A stretch of DNA of 64,000 nt from Sphingomonas sp. R647 (GCF_020177055.1 NZ_JAIQXT010000005.1:62001-126000), one strand, 5' to 3'; shown: positions 45,485-53,817, counted from the first letter of the stretch. Program-made: numbers and translations. Notes: generated by a model from the letters alone, not told the origin.

Positions 45485-46653
45485 CAATTGGACTCCTTCC
45501 GCGCGAGATCGGCCATCGCGGTACCGGCGAGCACGAACGCGCCTGCGCCATAGAATTGGGTTTCACGCGCTGAGACGCTGTCGGGTCGGTCGCCGACCTG
45601 CTGCACCCAGCCGAGCATGCCATCGGGCTGCACCGCGCGGACAATCGCGTCCCAACCGCGGATCGCCGCCGGCTGATAGGTCGCGCGGTCGAGCAGGCCG
45701 GCTTCGATGCCCCAGGCAAAGGCATAGGTGTAGAAGGCGGTGCCACTAGTCTCTGTCGGCGTGCCGGGATCTGTGTCGAGCAAAGAGGGCGACCAATAGC
45801 CATCGGGCTTTTGCAGCGTCAGCAGCTTTGCCGCCATGTCGCCGAACAGCCCTTCATAGTAAGCGCGCTTGGGATCCTTGCTGGGCATCGCGTCGAGCAT
45901 GCGGACGATGCCGCCCATCACCCAGCCATTGCCACGGCTCCAAAACTGCTTGCGCCCCTTGGCATCGCGCGTGTCGAAGAAGCGGCTGTCGCGGAAATAG
46001 AGCTTCTCGACCGGGTCGTAGAGATAGTCGGTGGTTGCCTTGAACTCGGCATGTGCGAAATCGGCATAGCGCTGGTCGCCGGTCTGGCGCGCGAGCTGAA
46101 GCAGGGTCGGCGGGGCCATGAACAGCGCGTCGCACCAGCACCAGCGATCGGTGCATTTCGACCAGCCCGCCCCTGGCGCGCCGGGGATGAATTCGAGGCT
46201 GCCGGTCGGGCGCTTGGCGAGGACGTTGTCGAAATAGGTGACCATGGGCGCGAGCGCCTCGCTGCCGGCGCCGTTGCGTGCCGCCCAGATCCACGCCTGT
46301 CCGATCAGCTGATCGTCGGCGTGGAAGGGATTGTCACCGAGCTTCCACTGTTGCGCGCGGCCAAGCTCCATCAGCGGCGGGGTGTAGCGCGCATTGCGCT
46401 TGGCCAACTCGGTCAGCGCGATCCAGAAGGTCGCCTGCTGCCAGTCGCGCGGGTTCTGCACGCTCTTGCGCGCGGCGGGCATGGTTGCCCAGTTGGTGCG
46501 GTTGGCAAGCTGCCAGTCGGCGACGCGGCGGACCTGCGCCAGGATCGCATCCGAGCGGGGCAGCTGCGCGCGTGTCTCGACCGCCGATACGGTCGCCATC
46601 GGGGCGGACGCAGCGGGCACCGCTCCGGCAAGGGCAAGCAGAATCAACGACAT
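45484..46653 (-). CDS. GH105/GH88-type unsaturated glycuronyl hydrolase
   Basis: A 389-residue protein. A signal peptide (ILLALAGAVPAASA) is followed by an (alpha/alpha)6 barrel typical of GH105: HADDQLIGQAWIWAA with the catalytic Asp, WCWCDALFMAPPTLLQLAR, and FWSRGNGWVMGGIVRML with the conserved Arg-Gly-Asn-Gly-Trp. Such enzymes remove the unsaturated uronic acid left by polysaccharide lyases. The ATG at 46653 was preferred to a longer frame running into the regulatory region. It is the first gene of the lyase operon and coupled to the next gene (TGATG). Confidence 0.9.
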   Translation of the reverse strand: MSLILLALAGAVPAASAPMATVSAVETRAQLPRSDAILAQVRRVADWQLANRTNWATMPAARKSVQNPRDWQQATFWIALTELAKRNARYTPPLMELGRAQQWKLGDNPFHADDQLIGQAWIWAARNGAGSEALAPMVTYFDNVLAKRPTGSLEFIPGAPGAGWSKCTDRWCWCDALFMAPPTLLQLARQTGDQRYADFAHAEFKATTDYLYDPVEKLYFRDSRFFDTRDAKGRKQFWSRGNGWVMGGIVRMLDAMPSKDPKRAYYEGLFGDMAAKLLTLQKPDGYWSPSLLDTDPGTPTETSGTAFYTYAFAWGIEAGLLDRATYQPAAIRGWDAIVRAVQPDGMLGWVQQVGDRPDSVSARETQFYGAGAFVLAGTAMADLARKESN

Positions 46654-46778
46654 CTCATTTCCTTCCGGGCATGACGCGAGTCGCGACGGTCGCAGCCCTC
46701 TCCTGATCAGTCCTGTGCATGATCGTTGTTGACACCGGTGCCACAATCTTTCCAATTGACGAATGGCTGTCAATAAGG

Positions 46779-46789
46779 TTGTCACACAA
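46779..46789. promoter_or_regulatory. Candidate GntR operator, perfect site
   Basis: TTGTCACACAA is a perfect TTGTNNNACAA palindrome, extended to GTTGTNNNACAAC. It lies in the divergent promoter region between the GH105 gene and the DUF4861 gene. A TTGACA at 46773-46768 on the minus strand may be the GH105 -35 element. Confidence 0.55.
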
Positions 46790-46813
46790 CTAGACTATAG
46801 TCGAGGGGGTTGG

Positions 46814-47731
46814 ATGTCGGAAGCGCGAATAGGACGGGTGTCGTTGCGCATCGCCGCGCTCGCGCTGCTGGCCGCCCATGCGGCGTCGGCGCAGGAGCAT
46901 AAGCCACTGCGCCCCGCGACGGCGGCGGAGCAGACGGCGCGTGCGGCGGTATCGATCGCCGAGTATCGCTTTGGCGACCTGTTGTTCGAAAATGACCGGA
47001 TCGCGTTCCGCATCTATGGGCGCCCGCTTGAGGCTGCCGAGCCGCCCTCCTCTTCCGGCATCGATGCGTGGGGCAAGCGCGTGCGCTGGCCGTTCATGGA
47101 CCGCCAGCTGCGCACCGGTGACCAGCATCAGGACCAGGGCGAGGGCGTCGATTTCTACAATGTCGGCACCGGGCGCGGGGTCGGGGGGCTTGGCATCTGG
47201 CACGACAACAAGCTGTGGACCTCGCGGAATTATGTGAACCCGCGCATCGCCAGCGCCGGACCGGATCGCGCGGCGTTCAGCGTCGATTATCCCGCCTGGC
47301 CGGTCGACACCGCGCGCAGCGTCGCCGAAACGCGGCAATTCGCGCTGGCACCGGGCAGCAACTTCATCCGGATGACATCGACGATCGCATCGAGCAGCGC
47401 CGAGCCGCTGACCGTCGCGATCGGCCTGTCGAAACGCCCCACCGGCACCACGCTGGGCAGCATCCGCAAGGACGCGGACTCTGCGCGGCTGGTCTGGTGG
47501 GGGCCGGACAATCCGGGCAAGGGCGCGATGGCGGCGGCGGTGATGGTCGATCCGGCGGCGTTCGTCGGCTTTGCTGAGGATGCCGACAATTACCTGATCC
47601 TCGTCCGGGTCACCCCGGGCAGACCCTTTGTCTATTATGCCGGCGCGGCGTGGAGCGGCGGTCCCGATTTCAAGCGCGAACCCGATTGGCACGCCTATGT
47701 CCAGCAGCAACACCCTGATTTCAAACCCTAG
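46814..47731 (+). CDS. Secreted DUF4861 family protein
   Basis: A 305-residue protein with a signal peptide (ending AHAASAQ). The family pattern is seen in YRFGDLLFENDRIAFRIYGRPLEA, GEGVDFYNVGTGRGVGGLGIW and SRNYVNPRIASAGPDRAAF. DUF4861 proteins are often found beside GH105 or GH88 enzymes and are presumed to act on carbohydrate, but no reaction is established. GAGGGGG precedes the ATG by about five bases. It is followed after four bases by the GntR gene. Confidence 0.88.
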   Translation: MSEARIGRVSLRIAALALLAAHAASAQEHKPLRPATAAEQTARAAVSIAEYRFGDLLFENDRIAFRIYGRPLEAAEPPSSSGIDAWGKRVRWPFMDRQLRTGDQHQDQGEGVDFYNVGTGRGVGGLGIWHDNKLWTSRNYVNPRIASAGPDRAAFSVDYPAWPVDTARSVAETRQFALAPGSNFIRMTSTIASSSAEPLTVAIGLSKRPTGTTLGSIRKDADSARLVWWGPDNPGKGAMAAAVMVDPAAFVGFAEDADNYLILVRVTPGRPFVYYAGAAWSGGPDFKREPDWHAYVQQQHPDFKP

Positions 47732-47735
47732 TCAT

Positions 47736-48494
47736 ATGCCTGTGGGCAATGCTATCCGTCCGGTGATGACGGTGACCAAGGCGGCATCGCTGGCCGACGA
47801 TCTTGTCCAGCGGTTCGAGGAACAGATCGAACGCGGAGAGATGCCGCCGGGCTCGCGCTTCCCGACCGAGAAGGCGATTACCGAGAGTTTCGGGGTCAGC
47901 CGTACCGTGGTGCGCGAAGCCTATTCGCGCCTCGCCGCGCGCGGGCTGCTCGTCTCGCGGCGCGGGTCGGGCGCCTATGTCGCCGAAGGTGCGCAGTATC
48001 GCGCGTTCCAGGTGACGCCGGACGAGGTCAACGCGATCGACGACGTCCTGCGCCTGCTGGAAATGCGCATGGGGTTCGAGGCGGAAATGGCCGACCTTGC
48101 CGCCCAGCGACGCACCGACACCGATCTTGAGGATATCCGCGCTGCGCTGGCGGCGATGGATGCAAGCACCGAGGCGGAGGGATCGGTCGCCGCCGACGCG
48201 GCGTTCCACGCGGCCATCGCGCGCGCGACCGGCAACGCCTATTTCGTGCGCTTCACCCAGTTTCTCGGCGTGCGGCTGGTGCCCTCGCGCAAGCTGGCTC
48301 TGCAGGGCAACGACACCAAGAAGCACCAGCGCTACGCCCGCATGATCAACCGCGATCATGAGGCGATCTATTCGGCGATCGCGGCGGGTGATCCGGCGGC
48401 GGCCCGGCGCGCGGCGCGGCGGCATATCCAGAAATCGATCGACCGGCACGAAGCGCTGAAGGCCGGGCGCAGTGTTGGCGAGGATGAAAGCTGA
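47736..48494 (+). CDS. FadR-subfamily GntR transcriptional regulator
   Basis: A 252-residue regulator. The winged helix-turn-helix is at about residues 20-80 (ERGEMPPGSRFPTEKAITESFGVSRTVVREAYSRLAARGLLVSRRGSGAYV, given by ends only: ERGEMPPGSRFP to GAYV). The C-terminal FCD domain has a His-rich metal/ligand core, DAAFHAAIARATGN and INRDHEAIYSAIAAGD. By family knowledge it binds a TNGTNNNACNA palindrome and releases it on binding an organic acid such as a uronate. Three matching sites lie at the lyase promoters. Confidence 0.92.
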   Translation: MPVGNAIRPVMTVTKAASLADDLVQRFEEQIERGEMPPGSRFPTEKAITESFGVSRTVVREAYSRLAARGLLVSRRGSGAYVAEGAQYRAFQVTPDEVNAIDDVLRLLEMRMGFEAEMADLAAQRRTDTDLEDIRAALAAMDASTEAEGSVAADAAFHAAIARATGNAYFVRFTQFLGVRLVPSRKLALQGNDTKKHQRYARMINRDHEAIYSAIAAGDPAAARRAARRHIQKSIDRHEALKAGRSVGEDES

Positions 48495-48506
48495 GGGGAT
48501 TGGACG

Positions 48507-49043
48507 ATTCGGCTGCGTTGGACCCTAGTCGCTGCATCGCTCGTGATGCTCTCGACGGCACAGGCGACCAGCTGGGTGAAGATCCCGCCGCATGATCCGT
48601 CCAGGGCATGCGCGACAATCGAGACAGCGGTCGCGCAAATGACCGGTGCGAAGCCGGATTTCGACCTCTGGCCGCTCTATTTCAGCGACGATTTCGGACA
48701 TGTCGAATTTGGCGAGCGCGCCGCGTTTATCCGCAGCATGACGACCGCGCATGGCAAGCCAGACAACAAGCCGCTGCGCATCACGATGGTCTGGCCGGTG
48801 GGCAAACGCAAGGCGAAGGACGCCAAGGCGCTGTATGTCATCGGGCTACAGCGCGACCGCTGGTTCCCAGAGCGCGAGGGCAGTTTCGACCCGATGCAGA
48901 TCGAGCCCGCAGGCTACCAGATCGATACGAGCTATTGGTTGGTCACCTTCTCCGGGCAGAACATCCTGGAGGTCCGCGAGGGGCGCAGTTATTTCGACTT
49001 CATCAAATACCACAGGCGGTTGAAGGGGTGCGCGGACAACTGA
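48507..49043 (+). CDS. Secreted hypothetical protein with probable ATT start
   Basis: A protein of about 178 residues if translation starts at ATT (48507). In that frame the N-terminus reads as an ideal signal peptide (MRLRWTLVAASLVMLSTAQA). A GAGGGG (48493-48498) lies eight bases before the ATT. The first standard starts, GTG at 48543 and ATG at 48546, fall inside the hydrophobic core of this peptide and lack a ribosome site. The mature part has no recognised domain; it contains Trp- and Tyr-rich turns and two cysteines (RACATI, KGCADN). The gene follows the GntR stop closely. Confidence 0.7.
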   Translation: MRLRWTLVAASLVMLSTAQATSWVKIPPHDPSRACATIETAVAQMTGAKPDFDLWPLYFSDDFGHVEFGERAAFIRSMTTAHGKPDNKPLRITMVWPVGKRKAKDAKALYVIGLQRDRWFPEREGSFDPMQIEPAGYQIDTSYWLVTFSGQNILEVREGRSYFDFIKYHRRLKGCADN

Positions 49044-49087
49044 CCGACAAGCGACGCCAACCGGCCCCTCTCGACTGTCCATCGTGG

Positions 49088-49105
49088 CCCTGAACCAGTT
49101 CAGGG
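49088..49105. repeat. 18-bp palindrome
   Basis: CCCTGAACCAGTTCAGGG is an 8-bp inverted repeat around a 2-base centre, in the gap between the hypothetical gene and the flagellar operon. Two near-identical CCTCGGCCCCCCGGCTGGG units follow at 49213 and 49246. Confidence 0.5.
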
Positions 49106-49148
49106 ACCATCCCCCGCAAACGACTGCGCCGCTGGGGGCAACAAAAAA

Positions 49149-49171
49149 GGGGGAGGGTTTCTCCCTCCCCC
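49149..49171 (-). terminator. Rho-independent terminator of the flgF-G-A-H operon
   Basis: A stem GGGGGAGGG / CCCTCCCCC with a 5-base loop. On the minus strand it is followed by TTTTTTG, the expected end signal about 120 bases after flgH. On the plus strand it is followed by TCTTT, so it may work both ways. Confidence 0.75.
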
Positions 49172-49289
49172 TCTTTGGAACGGCGGCGCTTCTGCGCCTC
49201 CCTTCCCTTTCCTCGGCCCCCCGGCTGGGAAAGGGGCTTGCCCGCCCTCGGCCCCCCGGCTGGGGCAGGCAAAACTCAGTACGGCGTCC

Positions 49290-50069
49290 TCAGAACGGGA
49301 AGAGCGCGTCGTAAATCTGCTGGCCCCAGCGCGCCTGCTGCGCGTCGGAGAGCTGTCCGCGGCCACCATAGCTGATCCGCGCCTCGGCGATCTGGCTGTG
49401 GCGCACGGCATTGTCGCGGCCGATGTCCTGCGGGCGGACCACACCGCTGACCACCAGTTCGCGCAACTCGTTGTTCACGCGCACTTCCTGACGGCCCCGA
49501 ATGCCGAGATTGCCGTTGGGGAAGACGTTGGTGACGATCGCCGACATGGTCATGTTGATCGTTTCGGACCGGCTGATATTGCCGCCGCCGCCCGACTGCG
49601 ACTTGCTGTCGGTGCTGGCGAGGTTGGCCGGGTTAAGCGACTTGGGCAGCAACTTTTCGAGGCCGAGCAGCGAGGCGATGCTGGCGCTTTCCGAGCCGGT
49701 GCGGACGCGCGAGGTGTTGTTCCCCACCTCCGCCTTGTCGGCGATGTTGATCTTGATCGTCAGGATGTCGCCCATGCGGGCCGCACGCTGATCGCTGAAG
49801 AACGCACCCGCGCCGGCACGAAACAGCGAGGCGGAGGCGGCAGGTGCCGGTGCGGGCACGACGCCGGGTGCCGACGGAGCGCCCGTCACGGCCGCGACCG
49901 CGTCCCCGCTGCGCAGGCCCGGCGTGCCGAGCGAGCGTTCGCCGCCGGGCATCGCCATCTCTTCAGGAGCGGTCATCTTGGGTGCCTTGCCGATGCGGCC
50001 GAGGCGTCCGACGCTGCCGCAGCCGGCAACCAGGCTGGCGGCGGTGATGGCGAGAATGATCTTCTTCAT
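49290..50069 (-). CDS. flgH: Flagellar L-ring protein FlgH
   Basis: A 259-residue outer-membrane lipoprotein that forms the L ring. The lipobox is VAGC with the modified Cys at residue 17. The core domain begins at SLFRAGAGAFFSDQRAARMGDILTI and contains the typical NVFPNGNLGIRGRQEVRVNNELR and the end GQQIYDALFPF. The intervening residues 30-75 are low-complexity Ala/Pro-rich. It ends the operon; flgI and flgJ, which usually follow, are not here. Confidence 0.95.
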   Translation of the reverse strand: MKKIILAITAASLVAGCGSVGRLGRIGKAPKMTAPEEMAMPGGERSLGTPGLRSGDAVAAVTGAPSAPGVVPAPAPAASASLFRAGAGAFFSDQRAARMGDILTIKINIADKAEVGNNTSRVRTGSESASIASLLGLEKLLPKSLNPANLASTDSKSQSGGGGNISRSETINMTMSAIVTNVFPNGNLGIRGRQEVRVNNELRELVVSGVVRPQDIGRDNAVRHSQIAEARISYGGRGQLSDAQQARWGQQIYDALFPF

Positions 50070-50082
50070 GGGGTCAACTCCC

Positions 50083-50562
50083 TCAATATGCGATGCGGAC
50101 CAGCCCGTTGCCGGCGACAAAGCCGTCGAGCGTGCGCTGGGTGGACGAAGTGACGACGCGGACCGGTTCGCCCGCGCCCGCGCTGGCCAGGGCGCGGCCC
50201 TGGGTGGTGATGGTGAGCGCGCCGGTCTTGTAGGCGATCAGCACCGGCTCCCCCCGGCGGACCAGCCGCGGGGTGATGATGTCGCTGATCCGGACGACCG
50301 ATCCGGGCGAGAGCGGGCGGACCGCTTCCAGCCCTTTGGCGGCTTCAGCCTCGATCGCGCCGCGGCCCATGTTGGGCGAGCGCTTTTCATAGACGAAGTC
50401 GTCGGCGGACAGGATCTCGCCGCGCTGGACCGGTCGCACGAGCACGGCGACCTCGACCTGTTCGGGCGCAACGCGCACGGGTGCGGGTGTAGGCGCGGGC
50501 GTCTGAGCGGGAGCCGGGACCGGCAGCAAAGCTGCGGCGATAAAGGCGATGCGGTAGATCAT
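50083..50562 (-). CDS. flgA: Flagellar P-ring assembly chaperone FlgA
   Basis: A 159-residue periplasmic protein with a signal peptide (MIYRIAFIAAALLPVPAPAQ). The SAF domain (about residues 35-100) includes RPVQRGEILSADDFVYEKR; the C-terminal domain ends STQRTLDGFVAGNGLVRIAY. It helps build the P ring from FlgI. It begins on a TGATG overlap with flgG. It is shorter than enterobacterial FlgA, as is common in alphaproteobacteria. Confidence 0.9.
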   Translation of the reverse strand: MIYRIAFIAAALLPVPAPAQTPAPTPAPVRVAPEQVEVAVLVRPVQRGEILSADDFVYEKRSPNMGRGAIEAEAAKGLEAVRPLSPGSVVRISDIITPRLVRRGEPVLIAYKTGALTITTQGRALASAGAGEPVRVVTSSTQRTLDGFVAGNGLVRIAY

Positions 50563-51344
50563 CAGCGCAGCTGGCTGGTGGTGGCCAGCATCTCGTCCGC
50601 AGTCTTCACGACGCGGCTGTTCATTTCATAGGCGCGCTGCGCGGTAATCAGCGCGGTGATTTCAGCCACCGGATTGACGTTCGACGCCTCGACAAAGCCC
50701 TGTTGCAGCGCGCCGAAGCCCGGCTCGCCCGGATTGGCGATGGTCGGCTGACCCGATGCGGCGGTTTCCAGATAGAGGTTGCCGCCCTGCGCCTCGAGCC
50801 CGGCTTCATTGATAAAGGTCGCGAGCTGAAGCTGGCCGACATTCTGCGGCTCGGGCTGGCCGGCCAGGATCACCTGAACCTCGCCCGACTTGGAGATGGT
50901 GACGTCGATCGCCTCGGCGGGGATGGTGATCCCCGGCTGGACCGCGAAGCCGTCGGCGTTGACCAACTCGCCCTGGTCGGACAGCTGGAACGACCCGTCG
51001 CGGGTATAGGCGGTCTCGCCCGAGGGCATGGTGATCGCGAAATAGCCGCGCCCCTGGATCGCCACGTCATAGCGGTTGTCGGTCTGGGTCATCGCGCCTT
51101 GGGTGGCGATGCGATACACGCCGCCGGTCTTGACGCCCGCGCCGATCTGGATGCCGGTCGGCACGCGGCTGTCGGGTCCGGACGCGCCGCCGGGGCGGGT
51201 GACCTGCTGGTAGAGCAGGTCCTGAAACTCGGCACGCTGGCGCTTGTACGCCGTCGTGTTCATGTTCGCGATGTTGTTCGAGATGACATCGACATTGGTC
51301 TGCTGCGCGAGCATGCCCGTGCCGGCGATGGAGAGGGTACGCAT
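50562..51344 (-). CDS. flgG: Flagellar distal rod protein FlgG
   Basis: A 260-residue axial protein. The N-terminal heptad region is RTLSIAGTGMLAQQTNVDVISNNIANMNTTAYKRQ and the C-terminal region is GFVEASNVNPVAEITALITAQRAYEMNSR, both diagnostic (written by their starts: GTGMLAQQTNVDVISNNIAN and VEASNVNPV). A GGAG precedes the ATG. It follows flgF by about 25 bases. Confidence 0.96.
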   Translation of the reverse strand: MRTLSIAGTGMLAQQTNVDVISNNIANMNTTAYKRQRAEFQDLLYQQVTRPGGASGPDSRVPTGIQIGAGVKTGGVYRIATQGAMTQTDNRYDVAIQGRGYFAITMPSGETAYTRDGSFQLSDQGELVNADGFAVQPGITIPAEAIDVTISKSGEVQVILAGQPEPQNVGQLQLATFINEAGLEAQGGNLYLETAASGQPTIANPGEPGFGALQQGFVEASNVNPVAEITALITAQRAYEMNSRVVKTADEMLATTSQLR

Positions 51345-51368
51345 GGATCAGTCTCCGTGGAAATGGGG

Positions 51369-52112
51369 TCAGCCGAAGCGGCCAAGCTTGTCGATCGCGG
51401 ACTTGCGCATGTCGCCCAGCGACTCCGACATCTTCATGCTGGTCTGATAAGCGCGCAGGATCTCGACCATGTTGGTGGTCTCGACGATTGCCTGGACGTT
51501 CGATCCTTCGACCCCGCCGCTCTTCAGCTTGGTGTCGGCAGCGGCCAGCTCGCGCCCCCCGGTACCGGTGAAGGTGCCGTCGCCGCGCGGATCGACCATG
51601 CGTTCATCGTCGAACACCGTCACCGCGACGCGCCCGACCTGGGCATCGCCCGCGCTGACCGTGCCGTCCTTGCCGATGCTGACCTGTCCCGCCTGTTCGG
51701 GCGGAATGGTGATCGGCCGTCCGCCTTCGCCGAGCAAAGCGAGCCCGCCCGCCGTCTCCAGCGTGCCGTCCTCGCCGACCCTTAGATAGCCCGCGCGTGT
51801 ATAGGCGGTGCCACCCTCGGGCGTTTCGACCGCGAGATAGCCCGGGCCATCGATCATCACGTCGATCGGATTGCCGGTCGCAAGGAATGCGCCAGCACTC
51901 TGGTCATGCACCGCGCCATAATCGAGCACCATCGACGTCGTCTTGACCGGCGCATTCGTGCCGCCGCCCGCCTGCTCCACATATTCGCGGAACACCGGTG
52001 CCTCGCGCTTGAATCCGGCCGTCGAAATATTGGCCATATTATTCGCGCTCACGTCGAGCCGACGCCGGAGCGCCTGATTGTGACTCAGCAGCACATAGGA
52101 TGAGATATCCAT
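51369..52112 (-). CDS. flgF: Flagellar proximal rod protein FlgF
   Basis: A 247-residue rod protein. It begins YVLLSHNQALRRRLDVSANN, the rod-family start, and ends with GVEGSNVQAIVETTNMVEIL. The centre includes GPGYLAVETPEGGTAYTRAG. It is the first gene of flgF-G-A-H. Its promoter region is shared with fliL and contains the conserved 21-bp element at 52169-52189. Confidence 0.94.
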   Translation of the reverse strand: MDISSYVLLSHNQALRRRLDVSANNMANISTAGFKREAPVFREYVEQAGGGTNAPVKTTSMVLDYGAVHDQSAGAFLATGNPIDVMIDGPGYLAVETPEGGTAYTRAGYLRVGEDGTLETAGGLALLGEGGRPITIPPEQAGQVSIGKDGTVSAGDAQVGRVAVTVFDDERMVDPRGDGTFTGTGGRELAAADTKLKSGGVEGSNVQAIVETTNMVEILRAYQTSMKMSESLGDMRKSAIDKLGRFG

Positions 52113-52168
52113 CGCGACCGCCCTTCAAAAAATTCGTCCAAGTTTTTTGCGGCTAGGCAAATGTTGCC

Positions 52169-52189
52169 GCCCCACTCCCCTATAATAGG
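52169..52189. promoter_or_regulatory. Shared flagellar promoter element, copy 1
   Basis: GCCCCA, four pyrimidines, then CCTATAATAGG, a perfect inverted repeat around a central A. It lies midway between divergent flgF and fliL. The same 21-bp arrangement occurs at 55935-55955. Confidence 0.5.
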
Positions 52190-52240
52190 AACATTCAGCC
52201 GGTCCGGTCGCGGATGGGCAAAGAGATTGGGGCACAGACA

Positions 52241-52801
52241 ATGAGCGACGACATCATCGTCGAGGCGAAGGACGGCGAGGCGCCTGCCAAGCCCAAGGGC
52301 GGCAAGAAGAAGCTGATGATCATCATCGGCGCGGCCGTGCTGGTGCTGGGCGGCGGCGGCGGTGGCGCAGCCTTTTTCCTGATGGGGTCGGACAAGCCGG
52401 CGGCAAAAACTGCCGAGGGTGAAGATGGCGAAGCCGAAGCTGAGGCGGAAGCCGAGGCCGAGGGCGGCGACGAAAAGGGCGGCAAGGACGGCAAGGGCGG
52501 CGCCTATCTGGACGTGCCGCCGCTGGTCGTGAACCTGCGCAGCGCGGATGGCGCGGCACGCTTCCTCAAGGTTCACATCGTGCTGGTGCCGGGCTCGGCA
52601 AGCACGGTCGAGAAACTTCAGGGCAAGCTCCCCTTGCTCATCGACGCCTATCAGCCATTTCTGCGCGAGCTGCGCCCCGAGGACCTGAACGGGTCGGGCG
52701 CAGTCTATCGCGTCAAGGAAGAGCTGCTGGTCCGCGCGACCCAGACGCTGGGGCCGAATCAGGTCAAGGACGTCCTGATCCAGGATCTGGTGCAGCAATG
52801 A
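52241..52801 (+). CDS. fliL: Flagellar basal body-associated protein FliL
   Basis: A 186-residue inner-membrane protein near the stator. One transmembrane helix (about residues 25-47, KLMIIIGAAVLVLGG) is followed by an acidic Glu/Ala-rich linker (about 55-80) and the periplasmic FliL domain (LDVPPLVVNLRS, KVHIVLVPGS, LLIDAYQPFLREL). An ATG 27 bases upstream is an alternative start. It overlaps fliM by four bases (ATGA). Confidence 0.93.
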   Translation: MSDDIIVEAKDGEAPAKPKGGKKKLMIIIGAAVLVLGGGGGGAAFFLMGSDKPAAKTAEGEDGEAEAEAEAEAEGGDEKGGKDGKGGAYLDVPPLVVNLRSADGAARFLKVHIVLVPGSASTVEKLQGKLPLLIDAYQPFLRELRPEDLNGSGAVYRVKEELLVRATQTLGPNQVKDVLIQDLVQQ

Positions 52802-53817
52802 GCGACGATTTCGAGGATTTCGAGCTTCCCGAGCCGCCCAAGTTCGATCCGGACGCGGACGCGCTGCTCGACCAGGCGGGCATCGACGCGCTGTTCGGTC
52901 AGGTCGGCGGGTTCGGCCAGCCGAAGGAAGGGCTGCGCGCGGTCATCGAATCCAACGTCATCAGCCGCGAACGGCTGCCGATGCTGGAAGTCGTGTTCGA
53001 CCGGATGGTCCGCATCTTCGCGACCTCGATGCGCAACCTCACCTCCGACGCGATTGACGTCAGCCTTGAAGAGGTGACCTCGATCCGTTTCGGCGACTAT
53101 CTCAACCATATCATGCTGCCCGCGATGATCGGCGTGTTCCGCGTCGAGGAGTGGGAGAATTACGGGCTGGTTTCGGTCGATTCGAGCCTGATCTATGCCG
53201 TGGTCGATGCACTGCTGGGCGGGCGCCGCGGCGGTGGCGATCAGGTGATGATCGATGGTCGCGGCTTTACCACGATCGAGACCGATCTGGTTTCGCGCAT
53301 GCTGGGGCATGTGCTGACCGATCTGTCGACGTCGATGGCCCCGATCACTCCGACCACGATCGAGCTGGAGCGTGTCGAAAGCAGTCCGCGCTTCGTCGCG
53401 ATCGCCGGCACCACGAACGTGTGCGCGGTCGCGACCTTCCGCGTCAGCATGGACGAGCGCGGCGGGAATTTCAGCATTCTACTGCCCTATGCGACGATCG
53501 AACCGGTCCGGCATCTGCTCAACCAGCGGTTCATGGGCGAAAAGCTGGGCCGCGACACGATCTGGGAAGTCCATATGGCGTCCGAAGTGCGCAAGGTGGA
53601 CGTAACGCTCGACGTTGTGCTGGGCGAGCGCGAAATGGCGCTGGGCGCGGTGCGCGACTTCAAGGTCGGGCAGACGATCCCGCTATTTGCGGACCCCGAC
53701 CAGCCTCTCGACATGCAATGCGGCGGCGTCACGATTGGCCGCGCCCAGATCGGCCAGCGTTCCAACAAGGTCGCCGTCCGACTGGTATCCGACATCGCCA
53801 AGGAGATGCGCGCATGA
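52798..53817 (+). CDS. fliM: Flagellar motor switch protein FliM
   Basis: A 339-residue C-ring protein. The N-terminal CheY-binding segment is seen in DQAGIDALFG. The middle domain includes SVDSSLIYAVVDALLGGRR, and the C-terminal SpoA domain contains the segment VDVTLDVVLGEREMALGAVRD. Key features are intact, so a chemotaxis-responsive motor is expected. fliN is not next to it here. Confidence 0.96.
   Translation: MSDDFEDFELPEPPKFDPDADALLDQAGIDALFGQVGGFGQPKEGLRAVIESNVISRERLPMLEVVFDRMVRIFATSMRNLTSDAIDVSLEEVTSIRFGDYLNHIMLPAMIGVFRVEEWENYGLVSVDSSLIYAVVDALLGGRRGGGDQVMIDGRGFTTIETDLVSRMLGHVLTDLSTSMAPITPTTIELERVESSPRFVAIAGTTNVCAVATFRVSMDERGGNFSILLPYATIEPVRHLLNQRFMGEKLGRDTIWEVHMASEVRKVDVTLDVVLGEREMALGAVRDFKVGQTIPLFADPDQPLDMQCGGVTIGRAQIGQRSNKVAVRLVSDIAKEMRA

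Noticed and set aside
52113..52240. A sigma-54 promoter between flgF and fliL
   Set aside because: The best GG...GC pairs on either strand have spacings of 8 or 11 bases instead of 10.
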